Part shown: positions 39,110-51,181 of the stretch, piece by piece
How positions within the stretch are numbered: the stretch's first letter is position 1
How the letters are laid out: the number at the start of each line of letters is the position of its first letter
DNA from: Vreelandella neptunia
Lineage (GTDB): Bacteria; Pseudomonadota; Gammaproteobacteria; Pseudomonadales; Halomonadaceae
Assembly: GCF_034479615.1 (NCBI RefSeq)
Contig: NZ_CP140255.1
Location: forward strand, 1,550,001 to 1,614,000
Direction: 5' to 3'
Length of the DNA stretch: 64,000 nucleotides
The notes under the pieces: model-generated
The model's input: the letters and a program-made list of their open reading frames with translations, nothing else
Databases searched by the model: none
What the model was told of the DNA's origin: nothing
Position numbers and translations under genes: made by a program

Positions 39110-39207
39110 GATCCGAATCAGCTCGTAGCGGGGGTCTTTCGCCAGGGATGGCGAAAGTAGCGCCCAGGGAGGGGTTCACAGCGCCCCCGCGAAGAGTTGT
39201 TCGGATC
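39110..39207 (+). repeat. Structured intergenic repeat, copy B
   Basis: The element has three nested inverted repeats: outer GATCCGAA (39110-39117) with TTCGGATC (39200-39207); middle GCGGGGG (39128-39134) with CCCCCGC (39184-39190); inner CTTTCGCCA (39136-39144) with TGGCGAAAG (39149-39157), a 9-bp stem with a GGGA loop. After the inner stem comes TAGCGCCCAGGGA, then GGGGTTCACAGCGCCCCC, shared with the element at 8529-8653. It lies between convergent sixA and gatB and encodes nothing. Confidence 0.8.
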
Positions 39208-39216
39208 GTCTCCCTG

Positions 39217-40671
39217 TTACAACAGCGCGTCGAGCTTCTCTTTTAACAAGCCGTTCACCTGCTGTGGGTTGGCAGTGCCGCGTGAGGCCTTCATCACCTG
39301 ACCAACAAAGTAGCCGATCATTTTGCCACGTTTTTCCGGCTCCGAGTCGCGGTATTGGGCGACCTGGGCCGGGCTATCGGCAATCACTTGATCGATCATC
39401 GCCTCGATAGCGCCGGTGTCGGTTACCTGCTTGAGGCCTTTTGCGTCAATCACCTCGTCGGCGGACTCGCCCTGACCATTCCACAACGCCTGGAAAACCT
39501 CTTTAGCAGCTTTTCCGTTAATGGTGTCATCCAGCACGCGGCTGATCAGCTCGCCTAGCTGACGCGCTGAGATCGGGCTATTGGCAATGCTCAGGTTTTC
39601 GCGGTTAAGCGCCCCGGAAAGTTCACCCTGTACCCAGTTAGCTGCCTGCTTGGCATCGCCGCACTCGCTGTGTACCGCTTCAAAAAATTCGGCCATATCG
39701 CGACTGGCGGAGATGACGTTGGCGTCATAAGCAGACAGGCCTAGCTCGTTCTGGAAGCGCTCGCGCTTATCCGCAGGCAGTTCGGGCAACTGGCCACGCA
39801 GGTGATCCAGGTAAGCTTGATCTAGCACCACCGGCAGCAGGTCGGGGCAGGGGAAGTAACGGTAGTCGTTGGCCTCCTCCTTGGTACGCATGCTGCGGGT
39901 TTCATCACGGTCTGGGTCAAACAAGCGGGTTTCTTGAACCACGCTGCCGCCATCTTCGATCAGCTCAATTTGTCGCTCAACCTCAAAGGCAATGGCGCGC
40001 TCGACAAACCGGAAGGAGTTAACGTTTTTAATCTCTGCACGGGTGCCAAAGGCTTCCTGACCTTTGGGGCGTACCGAAACGTTAACGTCGCAACGCATGG
40101 AGCCCTCCGCCATATTGCCGTCGGAAATGCCCAGGTAAGTGACGATGGAGTGAATCGCCTTGAGATACGCCGCGGCCTCTTTGGCGCTTCGCATATCCGG
40201 CTCGGAGACGATCTCCAGTAGCGGTGTGCCAGCCCGGTTTAAGTCGATACCGGTCATGCCGTGAAAATCTTCATGCAGTGACTTGCCGGCATCCTCTTCC
40301 AGGTGAGCATGGTGGATGCGGATACGCTTGGTGCTGCCATCTTCCAGCGTAATCTCAACGTCGCCAGGGCCGACGATGGGGTGGTACATCTGGCTGGTTT
40401 GATAGCCCTTGGGCAGGTCGGGGTAGAAGTAGTTTTTACGGTCAAACACCGAGACCTCGGCGATATCCGCATGCACTGCCAGGCCAAACTGAACGGCCAT
40501 GGCCACGGCCTGCTCATTGAGGACTGGCAACACGCCGGGTAGGCCTAAATCCACCGCGCAGGCCTGGGTGTTTGGCTCAGCGCCAAACGCCGTCGAGGCA
40601 CCGGAGAAGATTTTTGAACGTGTTGCGAGCTGAACGTGGACTTCAAGCCCAATCACGGTTTCCCATTGCAT
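39217..40671 (-). CDS. gatB: Asp-tRNA(Asn)/Glu-tRNA(Gln) amidotransferase subunit B
   Basis: GatB is the kinase and tRNA-binding subunit of the amidotransferase that corrects Glu-tRNA(Gln) and/or Asp-tRNA(Asn). The start [15 protein letters not shown], the [14 protein letters not shown] and [20 protein letters not shown] blocks and the C-terminal YqeY/tail domain ([19 protein letters not shown]) are all present in 484 residues. It overlaps the gatA stop by one base. The presence of GatCAB implies that tRNA(Gln) or tRNA(Asn) is charged indirectly. Confidence 0.97.
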   Translation of the reverse strand: MQWETVIGLEVHVQLATRSKIFSGASTAFGAEPNTQACAVDLGLPGVLPVLNEQAVAMAVQFGLAVHADIAEVSVFDRKNYFYPDLPKGYQTSQMYHPIVGPGDVEITLEDGSTKRIRIHHAHLEEDAGKSLHEDFHGMTGIDLNRAGTPLLEIVSEPDMRSAKEAAAYLKAIHSIVTYLGISDGNMAEGSMRCDVNVSVRPKGQEAFGTRAEIKNVNSFRFVERAIAFEVERQIELIEDGGSVVQETRLFDPDRDETRSMRTKEEANDYRYFPCPDLLPVVLDQAYLDHLRGQLPELPADKRERFQNELGLSAYDANVISASRDMAEFFEAVHSECGDAKQAANWVQGELSGALNRENLSIANSPISARQLGELISRVLDDTINGKAAKEVFQALWNGQGESADEVIDAKGLKQVTDTGAIEAMIDQVIADSPAQVAQYRDSEPEKRGKMIGYFVGQVMKASRGTANPQQVNGLLKEKLDALL

Positions 40672-42131
40672 TAGGCGTACTCCTCGGCAAAGGCAGGACG
40701 TTGTAGGTGCCAGTCGGTCGCTTGCTGAAACTGGTGAGCGACGTTAAGCAACTGCGCTTCGGCAAAGTGGGTGCCCAGAATCTGCAGACCGACAGGTCGG
40801 CCGCCGGCAAAACCCGCGGGTACGCTGATGCCGGGAATACCCGCCAGGTTCACTGCGATGGTGTAGATATCCTGCAGATACATCGACACCGGATCTTTTT
40901 TGGCACCCAGGTCAAACGCCGGGGTAGGCGAGGCGGGGCCCATCAGCACGTCGACGTCTTCAAACGCATCCAGGAAGTCCTGACGGATCAAACGGCGCAC
41001 CTGCTGGGCTTTGGTGTAGTAGGCGTCAAAGAAGCCTTCAGAGAGCGTGTGAGTGCCGATCAGGATGCGCCGTTTAACTTCTTCGCCGAAGCCTTCAGCC
41101 CGTGAACGTGTGTAGAGATCGATCAAATCGCTGGGATTGTCGCAGCGGTGACCAAAACGCACGCCGTCATAGCGGGACAGGTTGGAAGAGGCTTCCGCTG
41201 GGGCGATCACGTAGTAGGCCGGAATCGCATAGTGGGTATGCGGTAGGCTGACCTCACGCACCGTGGCGCCTAGGGATTCGTAAACTTTTACCGCCTCACG
41301 AACGGCTTTTTCGACCTCAGGGTCTAAACCATCGCCGAAATACTCTTTGGGGAGCCCGATCTTGAGCCCCGAGAGAGGAGCATTAAGGCCTTCCACATAG
41401 TCGGGTACGCCGCGGGAAACGCTGGTGGAGTCGCGGCCGTCATGGCCCGCAATAACCCCCAGCAGGTGGGCGCAATCTTCGGCGCTACGCGCCATGGGGC
41501 CAGCCTGATCAAGGCTTGAGGCGTAGGCAATAATGCCGAAGCGCGACACGCGACCGTAGGTGGGCTTTAAGCCGGTGATGCCACAAAAAGCCGCGGGCTG
41601 ACGAATCGAGCCGCCGGTGTCGGTGCCCATGGCTGCAGGCACCAGGCCCGCCGCGACCGCTGCTGCGCTGCCGCCGGAGCTGCCGCCGGGCACCGCGGTC
41701 AAATCCCAGGGATTTTTGACCGGGCCGTAGTAGCTGTTTTCGTTGGAGGAGCCCATGGCGAACTCATCCATATTGGTTTTGCCCAGGCTGATGGTGCCCG
41801 CCGCGTTAAGTTTTTCCACCACGGTGGCGTCGTAGGGAGCGATAAAATTATCCAGCATTTTTGAACCGCAGCTGGTTTTTACGCCCTGGGTGCAAAAAAT
41901 ATCTTTGAGCGCCAAGGGAATACCCGCCAGCGGCCCGGCGTTGCCCGCCGCTCGGGCGTGGTCGGCTACTTCAGCCTGTTTCAGCGCTTGCTCGGCGGTT
42001 ACGCTGATAAAACTGTTGAGATTGCCGTCAGCCTGTTCGATACGCTGCAAATAGTGAGCGGTCAGCTCGCGGCTTGAGAACTCACCGCTTTTTAGCGCGG
42101 CGGCGAGTTGCGTTAAGGTTTTCTCGTACAT
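40671..42131 (-). CDS. gatA: Asp-tRNA(Asn)/Glu-tRNA(Gln) amidotransferase subunit A
   Basis: GatA is the amidase subunit that liberates ammonia from glutamine. The amidase signature is [35 protein letters not shown], with the catalytic Lys in [12 protein letters not shown] and the Ser-cisSer pair in the signature. ATG 42131 (MYEKTLTQL) gives 486 residues; the in-frame stretch upstream to 42170 is not family-like. It lies between gatC and gatB in one operon. Confidence 0.97.
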   Translation of the reverse strand: MYEKTLTQLAAALKSGEFSSRELTAHYLQRIEQADGNLNSFISVTAEQALKQAEVADHARAAGNAGPLAGIPLALKDIFCTQGVKTSCGSKMLDNFIAPYDATVVEKLNAAGTISLGKTNMDEFAMGSSNENSYYGPVKNPWDLTAVPGGSSGGSAAAVAAGLVPAAMGTDTGGSIRQPAAFCGITGLKPTYGRVSRFGIIAYASSLDQAGPMARSAEDCAHLLGVIAGHDGRDSTSVSRGVPDYVEGLNAPLSGLKIGLPKEYFGDGLDPEVEKAVREAVKVYESLGATVREVSLPHTHYAIPAYYVIAPAEASSNLSRYDGVRFGHRCDNPSDLIDLYTRSRAEGFGEEVKRRILIGTHTLSEGFFDAYYTKAQQVRRLIRQDFLDAFEDVDVLMGPASPTPAFDLGAKKDPVSMYLQDIYTIAVNLAGIPGISVPAGFAGGRPVGLQILGTHFAEAQLLNVAHQFQQATDWHLQRPAFAEEYA

Positions 42132-42215
42132 GACCCAGAAGCTCCGTTCAGGGGAGAAAAAAAGAGGCAATAGTGGTGGCTTGATTAAATGTTCGTGCTT
42201 CGTGGCTCTGCGTAC

Positions 42216-42503
42216 TTATTCAACGACGCGGGGCACGAGATACAGGCCATTTTCCACTGCCGGAGCACAGCGCTGAAACGCGTCGCGCTGGTTGGTTTCC
42301 GTCACTTCATCGGCGCGCAGTCGCTGGGTCGCATCCAGCGGATGAGCGAGCGGCGTAACACCCTCAGTATCGAGGCTTTGTAGCTGGTCGACCATGTCCA
42401 GAATCCGGCTTAGGTCGTCTACAAAGCCGCTGGCTTGGTCATCGCTGACGGCGAGTCGGGCCAAGTGAGCGGCCCGGCGCACATGAGATTCTTCAAGCGC
42501 CAT
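42216..42503 (-). CDS. gatC: Asp-tRNA(Asn)/Glu-tRNA(Gln) amidotransferase subunit C
   Basis: GatC is the small subunit that ties GatA to GatB. The 95 residues start MALEESHVRRAAHLARLAVSDDQ, followed by LSRILDMVDQLQSLDTEGV and the PLAHPLDATQRLRADEVTE tail, all typical. ATG 42503 has GAGGAAAT upstream. It is the first gene of gatCAB and is divergent from mreB; a terminator-like hairpin lies in its leader on the same strand. Confidence 0.95.
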   Translation of the reverse strand: MALEESHVRRAAHLARLAVSDDQASGFVDDLSRILDMVDQLQSLDTEGVTPLAHPLDATQRLRADEVTETNQRDAFQRCAPAVENGLYLVPRVVE

Positions 42504-42568
42504 GATCGATATTTCCTCGTAAACGTGATGGAACATAATCGGCTTTAAGCGGTATACATACCGATATT

Positions 42569-42594
42569 AAAAAAACGTCTTGTGTTGCAGACGT
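42569..42594 (-). terminator. Terminator-like hairpin upstream of gatC
   Basis: On the minus strand ACGTCT and AGACGT (42594-42589 and 42580-42575) form a 6-bp stem with an 8-base loop, followed by seven T (42575-42569). This is 66 bp or more before the gatC start on the same strand. It could be an attenuator in the gat leader or an end for antisense transcripts from the mreB side. A dyad CGGTAT-AC-ATACCG lies beside it at 42550-42563. Confidence 0.45.
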
Positions 42595-42720
42595 GGAAAA
42601 TAGCCGCAAAAGGTACCACATCTTGGCCTTAACGGGCAGTGTTAGGCGCGACTCGTGCTTGCTGCCAGGGGGTTGCGGTGATACCGTTTGCATCCGCACA
42701 GGGTTCCCGGTCTGCACTAG

Positions 42721-43770
<1,050 letters not shown>

Positions 43771-43794
43771 TCGCAGCGGTTAATTGCGGGGGGA

Positions 43795-44724
43795 TTGCCT
43801 ATTAAACCGCTGTTCTCGCACGGGCCTCTGCCGGGCTACCGGCTGTTTTTTTGCGTCCTGGCCGCCAGTGCATTGATGTTTGTCGACCAGCATTTCACAC
43901 GTATGGAGCAAGTGCGTGCGCAAATGACGACGGTCGTTGCTCCTATTCAATGGGTCGTTAGTGTGCCTAGTGACCTATTGAATTGGGGGTCGCTTGCGCT
44001 CTCCGATCAGCAGGCGTTGGTGGATGAAAATCGCCGCCTGCGTGAGCAAATTCTTACCCTTTCTCATCGTGGTCAACGGTTGGCAAATTTGACTGCGGAA
44101 AACAGCGAGCTGCGCGAATTGTTGAGAGCGGCTAAGCGGCGCGATATTCCCTATATCACCGCTGAGCTGCTGTCGCTGGATAACGATCCCTTTAGCCATC
44201 AGATGGTGATTAATCGCGGCCATCGCAATGGCACCTATGTGGGGCAGCCGGTGATTGATGCCTCGGGTTTGGTGGGGCAAATTACCGCGGTCTCTGCCTA
44301 CTCAAGTCGGGTACTGCTGTTAGCCGATGCCAGTCATGCGTTGCCGGTTCAGTTAAACCGCAATGGCTTACGTTTTATCGTCCAAGGGGCGGGGCGCTAT
44401 AGCAGCGTTAATGTCATGCACGTGCCTGACACGGCGGATATTCGAGAAGGTGATTTGCTAACCACATCGGGCTTGGCAGGGCGCTTTCCACCGGGTTACC
44501 CCGTGGCACGCGTAACCGAGGTCTTTCACGACCCTGGTCAGCCTTTTGCGCGTGTGACGGCCGAACCTATGGCACAACTTCAGCGCTCACGTCACTTCTT
44601 ACTGCTTTTTCCGCCCCCGCGAGCGGAGGTAGACGAACATGCGTGGGATGAGACGCTGAATATCTCGGCAGAGGCTTTACGCTCTTCGCTTCAGCTTGCT
44701 AGTCCCGATCAAGAGGTGCCCTGA
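43795..44724 (+). CDS. mreC: Rod-shape-determining protein MreC
   Basis: MreC is a bitopic periplasmic scaffold of the elongasome. A TTG start at 43795 behind a G-rich site gives MPIKPLFSHGPLPGYRLFF, in line with family N-termini; no ATG is available at this place. A membrane helix (about residues 15-32) is followed by a coiled coil (about 75-110) and two beta-barrel domains, with VVDPSGLVGQ-like VIDASGLVGQITAV and LLTTSGLAGRFPPGYPVA. The length is 309 residues. The stop overlaps the mreD start by one base. Confidence 0.95.
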   Translation: MPIKPLFSHGPLPGYRLFFCVLAASALMFVDQHFTRMEQVRAQMTTVVAPIQWVVSVPSDLLNWGSLALSDQQALVDENRRLREQILTLSHRGQRLANLTAENSELRELLRAAKRRDIPYITAELLSLDNDPFSHQMVINRGHRNGTYVGQPVIDASGLVGQITAVSAYSSRVLLLADASHALPVQLNRNGLRFIVQGAGRYSSVNVMHVPDTADIREGDLLTTSGLAGRFPPGYPVARVTEVFHDPGQPFARVTAEPMAQLQRSRHFLLLFPPPRAEVDEHAWDETLNISAEALRSSLQLASPDQEVP

Positions 44725-45212
44725 TGGCGCGTGCACCGGTTGTGCCTATTTTAGTTATTTGGCTAAGTCTGCTTTTGGCGCTGTGTTTACAAGTCATGCC
44801 GCTGGCCGATGGTTGGCAGGTATACCGGCCCGAGTGGCTAGGACTGATGCTGATCTACTGGTGTATGCGCACACCCGACAGAGTCGGCGTTTTTCATGGC
44901 TTCGTGCTGGGCATTTTAATGGATTTAATTGAAGGCACCGCGTTGGGGCAGCATGCGTTAATTTATGCGCTCTTGGCATTTCTCTGTGCTCTGGTCTACC
45001 CCCGTTTTCGCGCCTATTCGCTGATACAGCAGTCGGCGCTGGTGCTGGTGCTGTTGGGCTTGATGCAGCTCGTCGCCCAGTGGCTGCGTACTATTGTGGG
45101 TGATTTTTCGATTCATTTAGCCTTTTTGATTCCCGCGCTGATCAGTGCGTTGCTGTGGCCGTGGCTAGCGACGATGTTCCAGGCATTAGAACGTCGGTTG
45201 GCCTCTTCATGA
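44724..45212 (+). CDS. mreD: Rod-shape-determining membrane protein MreD
   Basis: MreD is the polytopic membrane partner of MreC. The 162 residues contain about five hydrophobic segments; [45 protein letters not shown] is the family core. The gene starts at the last base of the mreC stop (44724) and overlaps maf by four bases (ATGA). Confidence 0.94.
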   Translation: MARAPVVPILVIWLSLLLALCLQVMPLADGWQVYRPEWLGLMLIYWCMRTPDRVGVFHGFVLGILMDLIEGTALGQHALIYALLAFLCALVYPRFRAYSLIQQSALVLVLLGLMQLVAQWLRTIVGDFSIHLAFLIPALISALLWPWLATMFQALERRLASS

Positions 45213-45790
45213 CTGCGCCTGTTTTGTGCTTAGCGTCGGCTTCTCCACGTCGTCGGGCCTTGCTGGCTTCCATTGGTGTGCCAGTCACGGTTTATCCCTG
45301 TGATATCGATGAGACACCGCTGGCCGGTGAGACGGCTCAAGCGTATGTACTACGCTTAGCGATTGCCAAAGCCGAGGCGGCTGCCCCGCTAACTGACTTG
45401 CCGACCCTCGGTTCAGATACCGCTGTGGTGGTCGATGGGCGTATTCTAGGTAAACCAGCGGATGCGGAGGAGGGCGCCGAGATGCTGCGGCTGCTTTCAG
45501 GACGGTGTCACGAGGTGCTTACCGCGGTGGCGGTGAGTGGGTCGGAAGGTATGCTCTCCTGCTGTGTGACCACCCAGGTGACCATGCGTGAGATAAGCGC
45601 TGATGAAATTGCAGCCTACTGGCGCACGGGTGAGCCTGCTGATAAGGCTGGGGGCTACGCAATACAGGGATTAGCCGCCATATTTGTAAAACAGATTCAA
45701 GGCAGTCACTCAGCAGTGGTGGGGCTACCGCTGTTTGAGACGACGCACTTGCTATGCCGACAGGGAGTTCCTATCTGGCAGCGCGTTTAA
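45209..45790 (+). CDS. maf: Maf family nucleoside triphosphate pyrophosphatase (YhdE type)
   Basis: Maf proteins hydrolyse dTTP/UTP or modified nucleotides to monophosphates. The N-terminal [10 protein letters not shown] motif, [16 protein letters not shown] with the catalytic Asp, and [28 protein letters not shown] are complete in 193 residues. The GGYAIQG block and the place between mreD and rng match the YhdE (dTTPase/UTPase) branch. ATG 45209 overlaps the mreD stop. Confidence 0.93.
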   Translation: MTAPVLCLASASPRRRALLASIGVPVTVYPCDIDETPLAGETAQAYVLRLAIAKAEAAAPLTDLPTLGSDTAVVVDGRILGKPADAEEGAEMLRLLSGRCHEVLTAVAVSGSEGMLSCCVTTQVTMREISADEIAAYWRTGEPADKAGGYAIQGLAAIFVKQIQGSHSAVVGLPLFETTHLLCRQGVPIWQRV

Positions 45791-45860
45791 CGCCCTTGAA
45801 TAGAGGGCGTCGCCGCCTGTATCGCTGGCAAGGAATATGTCAACCAATAAGGAATTTTGC

Positions 45861-47324
45861 ATGAGCGGTGAAGTTCTCATCAATTTAACGCCAATGGAAA
45901 CCCGCGTCGCGCTGGTTGAAAATGGCGTTTTGCAAGAGGCACTGATCGAGCGTTCCCGTCGGCGTGGTATCGTGGGCAATATCTACAAAGGCAAAGTAGT
46001 CCGTGTACTGCCTGGCATGCAGGCTGCCTTTGTTGATATTGGCTTAGAGCGGGCGGCGTTTATTCATGCTCACGAAGTGATGCCTCCCGGTACACCGCTC
46101 GATGAGCAGCAAACCATTGGCCAGTTGCTGCATGAAGGCCAGGCGCTGGTAGTACAGGCCACCAAAGACCCCATTGGAAGTAAAGGTGCGCGCTTAACCA
46201 CGCACCTGTCGATCCCTTCTCGCTATTTGGTGTATATGCCCGATTCGCCGCATCACGGCGTTTCCCAGCGAATCGAGGATGAGCGCGAACGCGAGCGGTT
46301 AAAAGCCCTGCTGGATAGCAGCGTGGCGGAGCAGACGCTGGAGGTGACGGGGGGCTTTATTGTTCGTACTGCCGCGGAAGGCGTCGGTGACGAAGAACTA
46401 AAAGGCGATATGCACTTTCTGCTGCGGCTGTGGCGCAAGGTGAGCGAGCGTAAAGTCACCGCGACACCACAAAGCGTCATTTATGATGATTTGCCGCTCT
46501 TTATGCGCACTTTGCGCGATGTAATGCGCGACGATATTGAAAAAGTGCGTATCGATTCGCGGGAAAACTTCGTCAAACTGGTCGAGTTTGCTGAAGAGTT
46601 TATGCCCGATGCGGTTGAGCGGATTGAGTATTACCCCGGCGAGCGGCCCATCTTTGACCTGTACAGCGTCGAAGATGAGATCCAGAAAGCGTTGGGGCGC
46701 AAGGTGCAGCTGAAATCCGGTGGCTATCTGGTGATTGACCCCACTGAGGCAATGACCACCATTGATGTCAATACCGGGGGGTATGTTGGTCACCGCAACC
46801 TTGAAGAAACCATTTTCAAAACCAACCTGGAGGCGGCTACGGCAATTGCTCGCCAACTTCGGTTGCGCAACCTGGGCGGTATCATCATTATCGACTTTAT
46901 CGATATGAGCGATGTTGAGCATCAGCGGCAAGTGTTGCGAGTATTGGAAAAAGCCTTAGAGCGTGATCATGCCAAAACCAAGTGTACCGGCGTGACCGAG
47001 CTTGGCCTTGTTCAGCTTACCCGGAAACGCACGCGGGAGAGCCTAGAGCAAACGATGTGTGAAGCCTGTCCTACCTGCAGTGGACGGGGAACGCTGAAAA
47101 CGCCAGAAACCGTCTGCTACGAAATCTTTCGTGAGATTCTGCGCGAAGAGCGTGCCTACAGCGCTGAAACCTATATGGTGCTTGCGTCGCAGCCAGTCGT
47201 TGACCGTTTACTGGATGAAGAGTCAGCGGCGGTGGCCGACCTGGAGACGTTTATCAATAAAACGATTCGCTTTCAGGTTGAGCAGCACTACTCCCAAGAG
47301 CAGTACGATATTGTGCTGATGTAA
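45861..47324 (+). CDS. rng: Ribonuclease G
   Basis: RNase G (CafA) matures the 5' end of 16S rRNA and turns over some mRNAs. The S1 domain starts at RRGIVGNIYKGKVVRVLPGMQAAFVDIGLERAAFIHAHEV; the catalytic DNase I-like part has TTIDVNTGGYVG and IIIIDFIDM (metal-binding Asp residues), and the zinc link is CEACPTCSGRG. ATG 45861, with AAGGAA six bases upstream, gives 487 residues as in E. coli; ATG 45837 is an upstream alternative. It lacks the long C-terminal degradosome scaffold of RNase E. Confidence 0.96.
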   Translation: MSGEVLINLTPMETRVALVENGVLQEALIERSRRRGIVGNIYKGKVVRVLPGMQAAFVDIGLERAAFIHAHEVMPPGTPLDEQQTIGQLLHEGQALVVQATKDPIGSKGARLTTHLSIPSRYLVYMPDSPHHGVSQRIEDERERERLKALLDSSVAEQTLEVTGGFIVRTAAEGVGDEELKGDMHFLLRLWRKVSERKVTATPQSVIYDDLPLFMRTLRDVMRDDIEKVRIDSRENFVKLVEFAEEFMPDAVERIEYYPGERPIFDLYSVEDEIQKALGRKVQLKSGGYLVIDPTEAMTTIDVNTGGYVGHRNLEETIFKTNLEAATAIARQLRLRNLGGIIIIDFIDMSDVEHQRQVLRVLEKALERDHAKTKCTGVTELGLVQLTRKRTRESLEQTMCEACPTCSGRGTLKTPETVCYEIFREILREERAYSAETYMVLASQPVVDRLLDEESAAVADLETFINKTIRFQVEQHYSQEQYDIVLM

Positions 47325-47326
47325 CC

Positions 47327-50300
47327 ATGCCGACTCGTTCGCTGGTGCGTTGGAGTTTGCTGATCGCGGCCTGGCTTCTGGGCTGCGTGGCCGTGCTGCT
47401 ATTGCTGCTGCGCTTGGCGATCAGCCAATCCGATGCCCTTACCCCCCGTATTGAAGCGCTAATTGAGGCACGTATCGGCGTGCCGGTGACTATTGAGCGT
47501 CTATCGCTTTCGCTAGCCCGTAACGACCTACTGCTGCGCCTTGACGGGGTGAATGCGGAAACCCCCGATGGTCAGGCACTCTTTTCCCTGGAGCATGCAG
47601 GACTGCGCTTGGATACCTGGGCGTCGCTAATCAATAGGGCGCCGATTTTTAGCGACGCACGCATAAGCGGTACACAGTTTCATCTTTATCAAGGCACGGG
47701 GGCTGCGTGGCAGTGGCCCGAGCCCGCGGAGTTACCGCTATTGATGGCGGCAGACCCCGATGTGGATCTGGCCAAAATTGATAGCTGGGCGGGCTTGATT
47801 TTACGCCAACGGCTGTGGGTGGATAACACTCGCGTTGTGCTGCACGGCAAGCAGGACACCGTACTGCTGCATGCCCAAACGCTACTGCTGACCGGCGATG
47901 AACGGCGTACACGGCTGGAGGGCGCCATCAACATCGCGCCATCACTAGAGCAGGCTCGCGATATAGACCTCCCTGCGGCGGAAATGAAGGTCGAAATGCA
48001 GCCTGGCCGACGGGGTTTTAGCGATTTTTCGGCAGCACTGCAGTTGGATATTCAGCTTGATCAGTTAGTGGTTCTGGCGGATATGTTTCGGCCCGATCAT
48101 GCGGCCTATTTGGAGCAGGCTGGGGGCAGTGCGCGGCTGTGGGGGCGTTGGAGCGGCGGGCGCCTTGAGGAAGCCCGTGTTGCCGTCGACGTGCCACAGT
48201 TGACGCTTCGCCATCGTGTTCAGTACGCGGTGTTAAGGGACATTGAGGCCAATGGTTTGTGGCAGCGCGACGGCGAAGGAGGTGAGGCGTGGCTAAGCGG
48301 TGATGCGGAGAGCGTGGAGTGGGCCCAGCCCCCCGGCGGCAACGTGGGACCCGCGTTGCCACGTCACTGGCACGCCACCCACCAGCCAGGGCAGTGGGAA
48401 GTGCGCACCAGCGCTTTTGAACTCGCCTCGCTGACCGCTTGGCGCGACTATGTATTGCTCCCCGAGTCCGTCACGCGAGTATTACAAACCCTTGCCCCCC
48501 GGGGGCAAGTTGAGGGGTTGCACGTTGGCCAGCAGGATGGTCACTGGGGGGTGGACGCGGCGCTAACCAGCGTGGAAGTCTCGCCATGGCAGCAGGCGCC
48601 AGGCGGCGGTCCGTTGGACGCCTGGGTTCAGGCGCGGGATTTTCGCGGTCGCGTACTGTTTAGCAGTAATGGCGCCAGCACCCTCTATTTTCCTGAGTAT
48701 TTTGCCGCTCCCATGCAACTGAGGCGCGCTGAAGGGGAAGTGGAGTGGGTCTACGACGGACCCAATACCATGGTGAGTGGCAAGCGGCTAAGCGTTGACT
48801 GGGACGGCGCCCAGGTAGCGGGCGGCTTTGGTCTGGTGACAGGTAATCAGCGTGGCCATTTTGGTTTAGACCTCAACTTCAGTGACGTGGATGCTGTTGA
48901 GCGACCGCTGGCCCAGTGGTTGCCGCTCAGCGTCATGGATGACGAGCTTCGCGAGTGGTTGCTCAATGATATTGGTGGTTACGTAAGCGAGGGATCTCTG
49001 CAGTTAAGCCAGCCGTTAGGCGATGGCGTGACCGCTGAGGACTTTACTGCGACGCTTGCCCTGGCAGTTACCCAAGGACATTTGCCGATCGCGCCAGGCT
49101 GGCCACGCCTTGACGACGTCGAGGGTCGCCTCAAGTGGCAAAACAGGGTGTTAGAAGCTGAAATTGATAACGCGCAGAGCCATGGCGTCACTGCTTCAGA
49201 AGGTGAAGTGGTGATGGAGGATGAGGCGCTCAATCTTTCGGGGCAGTTACAGTCGGATGGGCCAGCGCTAATATCATTTTTACAGGCAATGCCCGAGGTT
49301 GATCTTTCCCGACTAAGTGATTTGCGCGTAACGGGTGGCGTTAACGGCGATATTGCGCTGTCGTTGCCGTTAGCAAACCCGGAGGCGCTGCAGCTGGAAA
49401 TTAATGCTCAGCCGCGCTTTCCGGAGGTGGTTTATCAACCGCTCGATCTGCGTCTTCAATCGGTTGAGGGGGATCTTGCCTGGCTTCAAGATGGGGAGCG
49501 TTCAGGTCTCGTCGGAGAGGCTAGTGGGCAGTTGCTTGGTGGCTCTATCAACGCTGATATTAATACTCAACGCAACGGCATACAGCTGCAGGGGAGAGTC
49601 GCCACCGGGGCGCTTTTCGGGCTTGCAGGGGTAGATGACAGTCAAGGGCGTATGCCGCTAGAAGGGCCGCTAGAGTGGCAGGGCAGTGTCGCCCTAACGC
49701 CAACGCCCACCCTGCGCTTGGAGAGTCGTTTAGTCGGCGTCACCAGCCATCTGCCCGAGCCCTTTGCAAAAACGCCACAGCAGGCCTGGCCCTGGACATT
49801 AACCGCCGATATGGACACACAACGTATCGAAAGCCGGCTCACCGATATCGCTTCTGCACGACTGCAACAGCTTAACGGCTCGTTTGCCGGGTCGCTAAAT
49901 TTAGGCAGCCAAGCGGAGCGGCTGCCCGGCTGGCCCACACAACCTGGGTTTAGCCTTAACGCTGCCGTGCCGAGGCTTGACCCGCTAGCGTGGCAGCAGG
50001 CGATTGCACCGCTAATGGCTGGTGGGGCACCCGGGGAGCCAAACGCAGGCACTCAATCGCCGCTGGCGGTCTCGTTAACCACGCCCTGCGTGGTTTACCA
50101 AGGCGAGTGTTTAGGCTCTCTTAACGCATCAGGAGGCATCAACGCTGGCCTGATCGATTTGGGCCTAAGCGGTAACCTGGTCACCGGGCGTGTAAACTAC
50201 GATGCTCAATCACCGCAACCGTTAGATGTGGCCATAGAAGCGCTGGCGCTTGATCGCTTGCTGGCACTAGCCAATGTTGAGCATGACAGCGATGCACCGA

Positions 50301-51181
50301 TGCCAGACTCCTGGATGGGATCGGTCGAAACGCAGCTTAAGGAGCCGGTGGCCATTCCTGACTGGCTAGCCGATGTGCCCAATGGGCGATTGCGTTTAGC
50401 CGAAATTGCCATGGGGCCGCGTCGTTTTGGCCCCTTGACGGCCTACTGGGAAACCGACGGTGAGCGTTTTTCGCTTACTCCCGTTGGCTTAACCTTGGGC
50501 CAGCTCTCCGCGCGCGGGGAACTGCACTGGGAAGGAGACGCTGTATCCAGTCATACCCGCGCGGACATTACCATTCAGGGCGGAGACATTGGCACCGCCC
50601 TTGAGCGCCTTGACCAGCCGGTGGCCATGCGCAGCCGTAGTACTGATGTGGTCGCCTCGCTTGACTGGCCGGGGGCACCCTGGCAATTGGAGTTAAGCCG
50701 TTCAGATGGTTATATCAGTACCGACATTCGTGATGGCAGCTTTGTCACTCTGGAATCGGCACCAGCGCGTTTAATCGGCTTGCTCAATTTCGATAATATT
50801 TTACGTCGTCTACGCTTGGATTTTTCCGACGTTACTGGTCGGGGCACGGCATTTGACCGTGTTAAGGGTACCGCTGATGTTACCGGTGGGCTGCTGACGC
50901 TGCGTGGGCCATTGCAAATTGATGCCCCGGCCACCACCCTAACGCTTACCGGCAGTGTCAATCTGGTGACGCGTGAACTTGACCAGCGGCTTGGCGTCAC
51001 ACTACCAGTGACGCAAAGCTTACCGATCGCGGCGATTGCCGTTGGCGCCCCTATCGTGGGCGGCGCGCTGTTCCTTGCTGACCAGCTGTTTGGCGACGCC
51101 TTAGATCGCGCCACGACACTCCATTATCGTGTGCGAGGCCCTTGGGCCTCGCCGCAGGTTACTTTAGAAGGCCCCCAATGA
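47327..51181 (+). CDS. yhdP: YhdP family AsmA-like envelope protein
   Basis: A 1284-residue protein with an N-terminal membrane helix (about residues 8-31) and a very long periplasmic part of beta-rich repeats (DUF3971 and AsmA-like C-terminus). E. coli YhdP, a member of the bridge-like AsmA family with TamB and YdbH, helps move phospholipids to the outer membrane. The C-terminal [24 protein letters not shown] and [16 protein letters not shown] are typical. It follows rng after two bases and overlaps tldD by four. Confidence 0.93.
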   Translation: MPTRSLVRWSLLIAAWLLGCVAVLLLLLRLAISQSDALTPRIEALIEARIGVPVTIERLSLSLARNDLLLRLDGVNAETPDGQALFSLEHAGLRLDTWASLINRAPIFSDARISGTQFHLYQGTGAAWQWPEPAELPLLMAADPDVDLAKIDSWAGLILRQRLWVDNTRVVLHGKQDTVLLHAQTLLLTGDERRTRLEGAINIAPSLEQARDIDLPAAEMKVEMQPGRRGFSDFSAALQLDIQLDQLVVLADMFRPDHAAYLEQAGGSARLWGRWSGGRLEEARVAVDVPQLTLRHRVQYAVLRDIEANGLWQRDGEGGEAWLSGDAESVEWAQPPGGNVGPALPRHWHATHQPGQWEVRTSAFELASLTAWRDYVLLPESVTRVLQTLAPRGQVEGLHVGQQDGHWGVDAALTSVEVSPWQQAPGGGPLDAWVQARDFRGRVLFSSNGASTLYFPEYFAAPMQLRRAEGEVEWVYDGPNTMVSGKRLSVDWDGAQVAGGFGLVTGNQRGHFGLDLNFSDVDAVERPLAQWLPLSVMDDELREWLLNDIGGYVSEGSLQLSQPLGDGVTAEDFTATLALAVTQGHLPIAPGWPRLDDVEGRLKWQNRVLEAEIDNAQSHGVTASEGEVVMEDEALNLSGQLQSDGPALISFLQAMPEVDLSRLSDLRVTGGVNGDIALSLPLANPEALQLEINAQPRFPEVVYQPLDLRLQSVEGDLAWLQDGERSGLVGEASGQLLGGSINADINTQRNGIQLQGRVATGALFGLAGVDDSQGRMPLEGPLEWQGSVALTPTPTLRLESRLVGVTSHLPEPFAKTPQQAWPWTLTADMDTQRIESRLTDIASARLQQLNGSFAGSLNLGSQAERLPGWPTQPGFSLNAAVPRLDPLAWQQAIAPLMAGGAPGEPNAGTQSPLAVSLTTPCVVYQGECLGSLNASGGINAGLIDLGLSGNLVTGRVNYDAQSPQPLDVAIEALALDRLLALANVEHDSDAPMPDSWMGSVETQLKEPVAIPDWLADVPNGRLRLAEIAMGPRRFGPLTAYWETDGERFSLTPVGLTLGQLSARGELHWEGDAVSSHTRADITIQGGDIGTALERLDQPVAMRSRSTDVVASLDWPGAPWQLELSRSDGYISTDIRDGSFVTLESAPARLIGLLNFDNILRRLRLDFSDVTGRGTAFDRVKGTADVTGGLLTLRGPLQIDAPATTLTLTGSVNLVTRELDQRLGVTLPVTQSLPIAAIAVGAPIVGGALFLADQLFGDALDRATTLHYRVRGPWASPQVTLEGPQ

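Noticed and set aside
47649..48362. Minus-strand frames within yhdP
   Set aside because: No start signals, Arg/Pro-rich composition and full overlap with a continuous 1284-codon frame.
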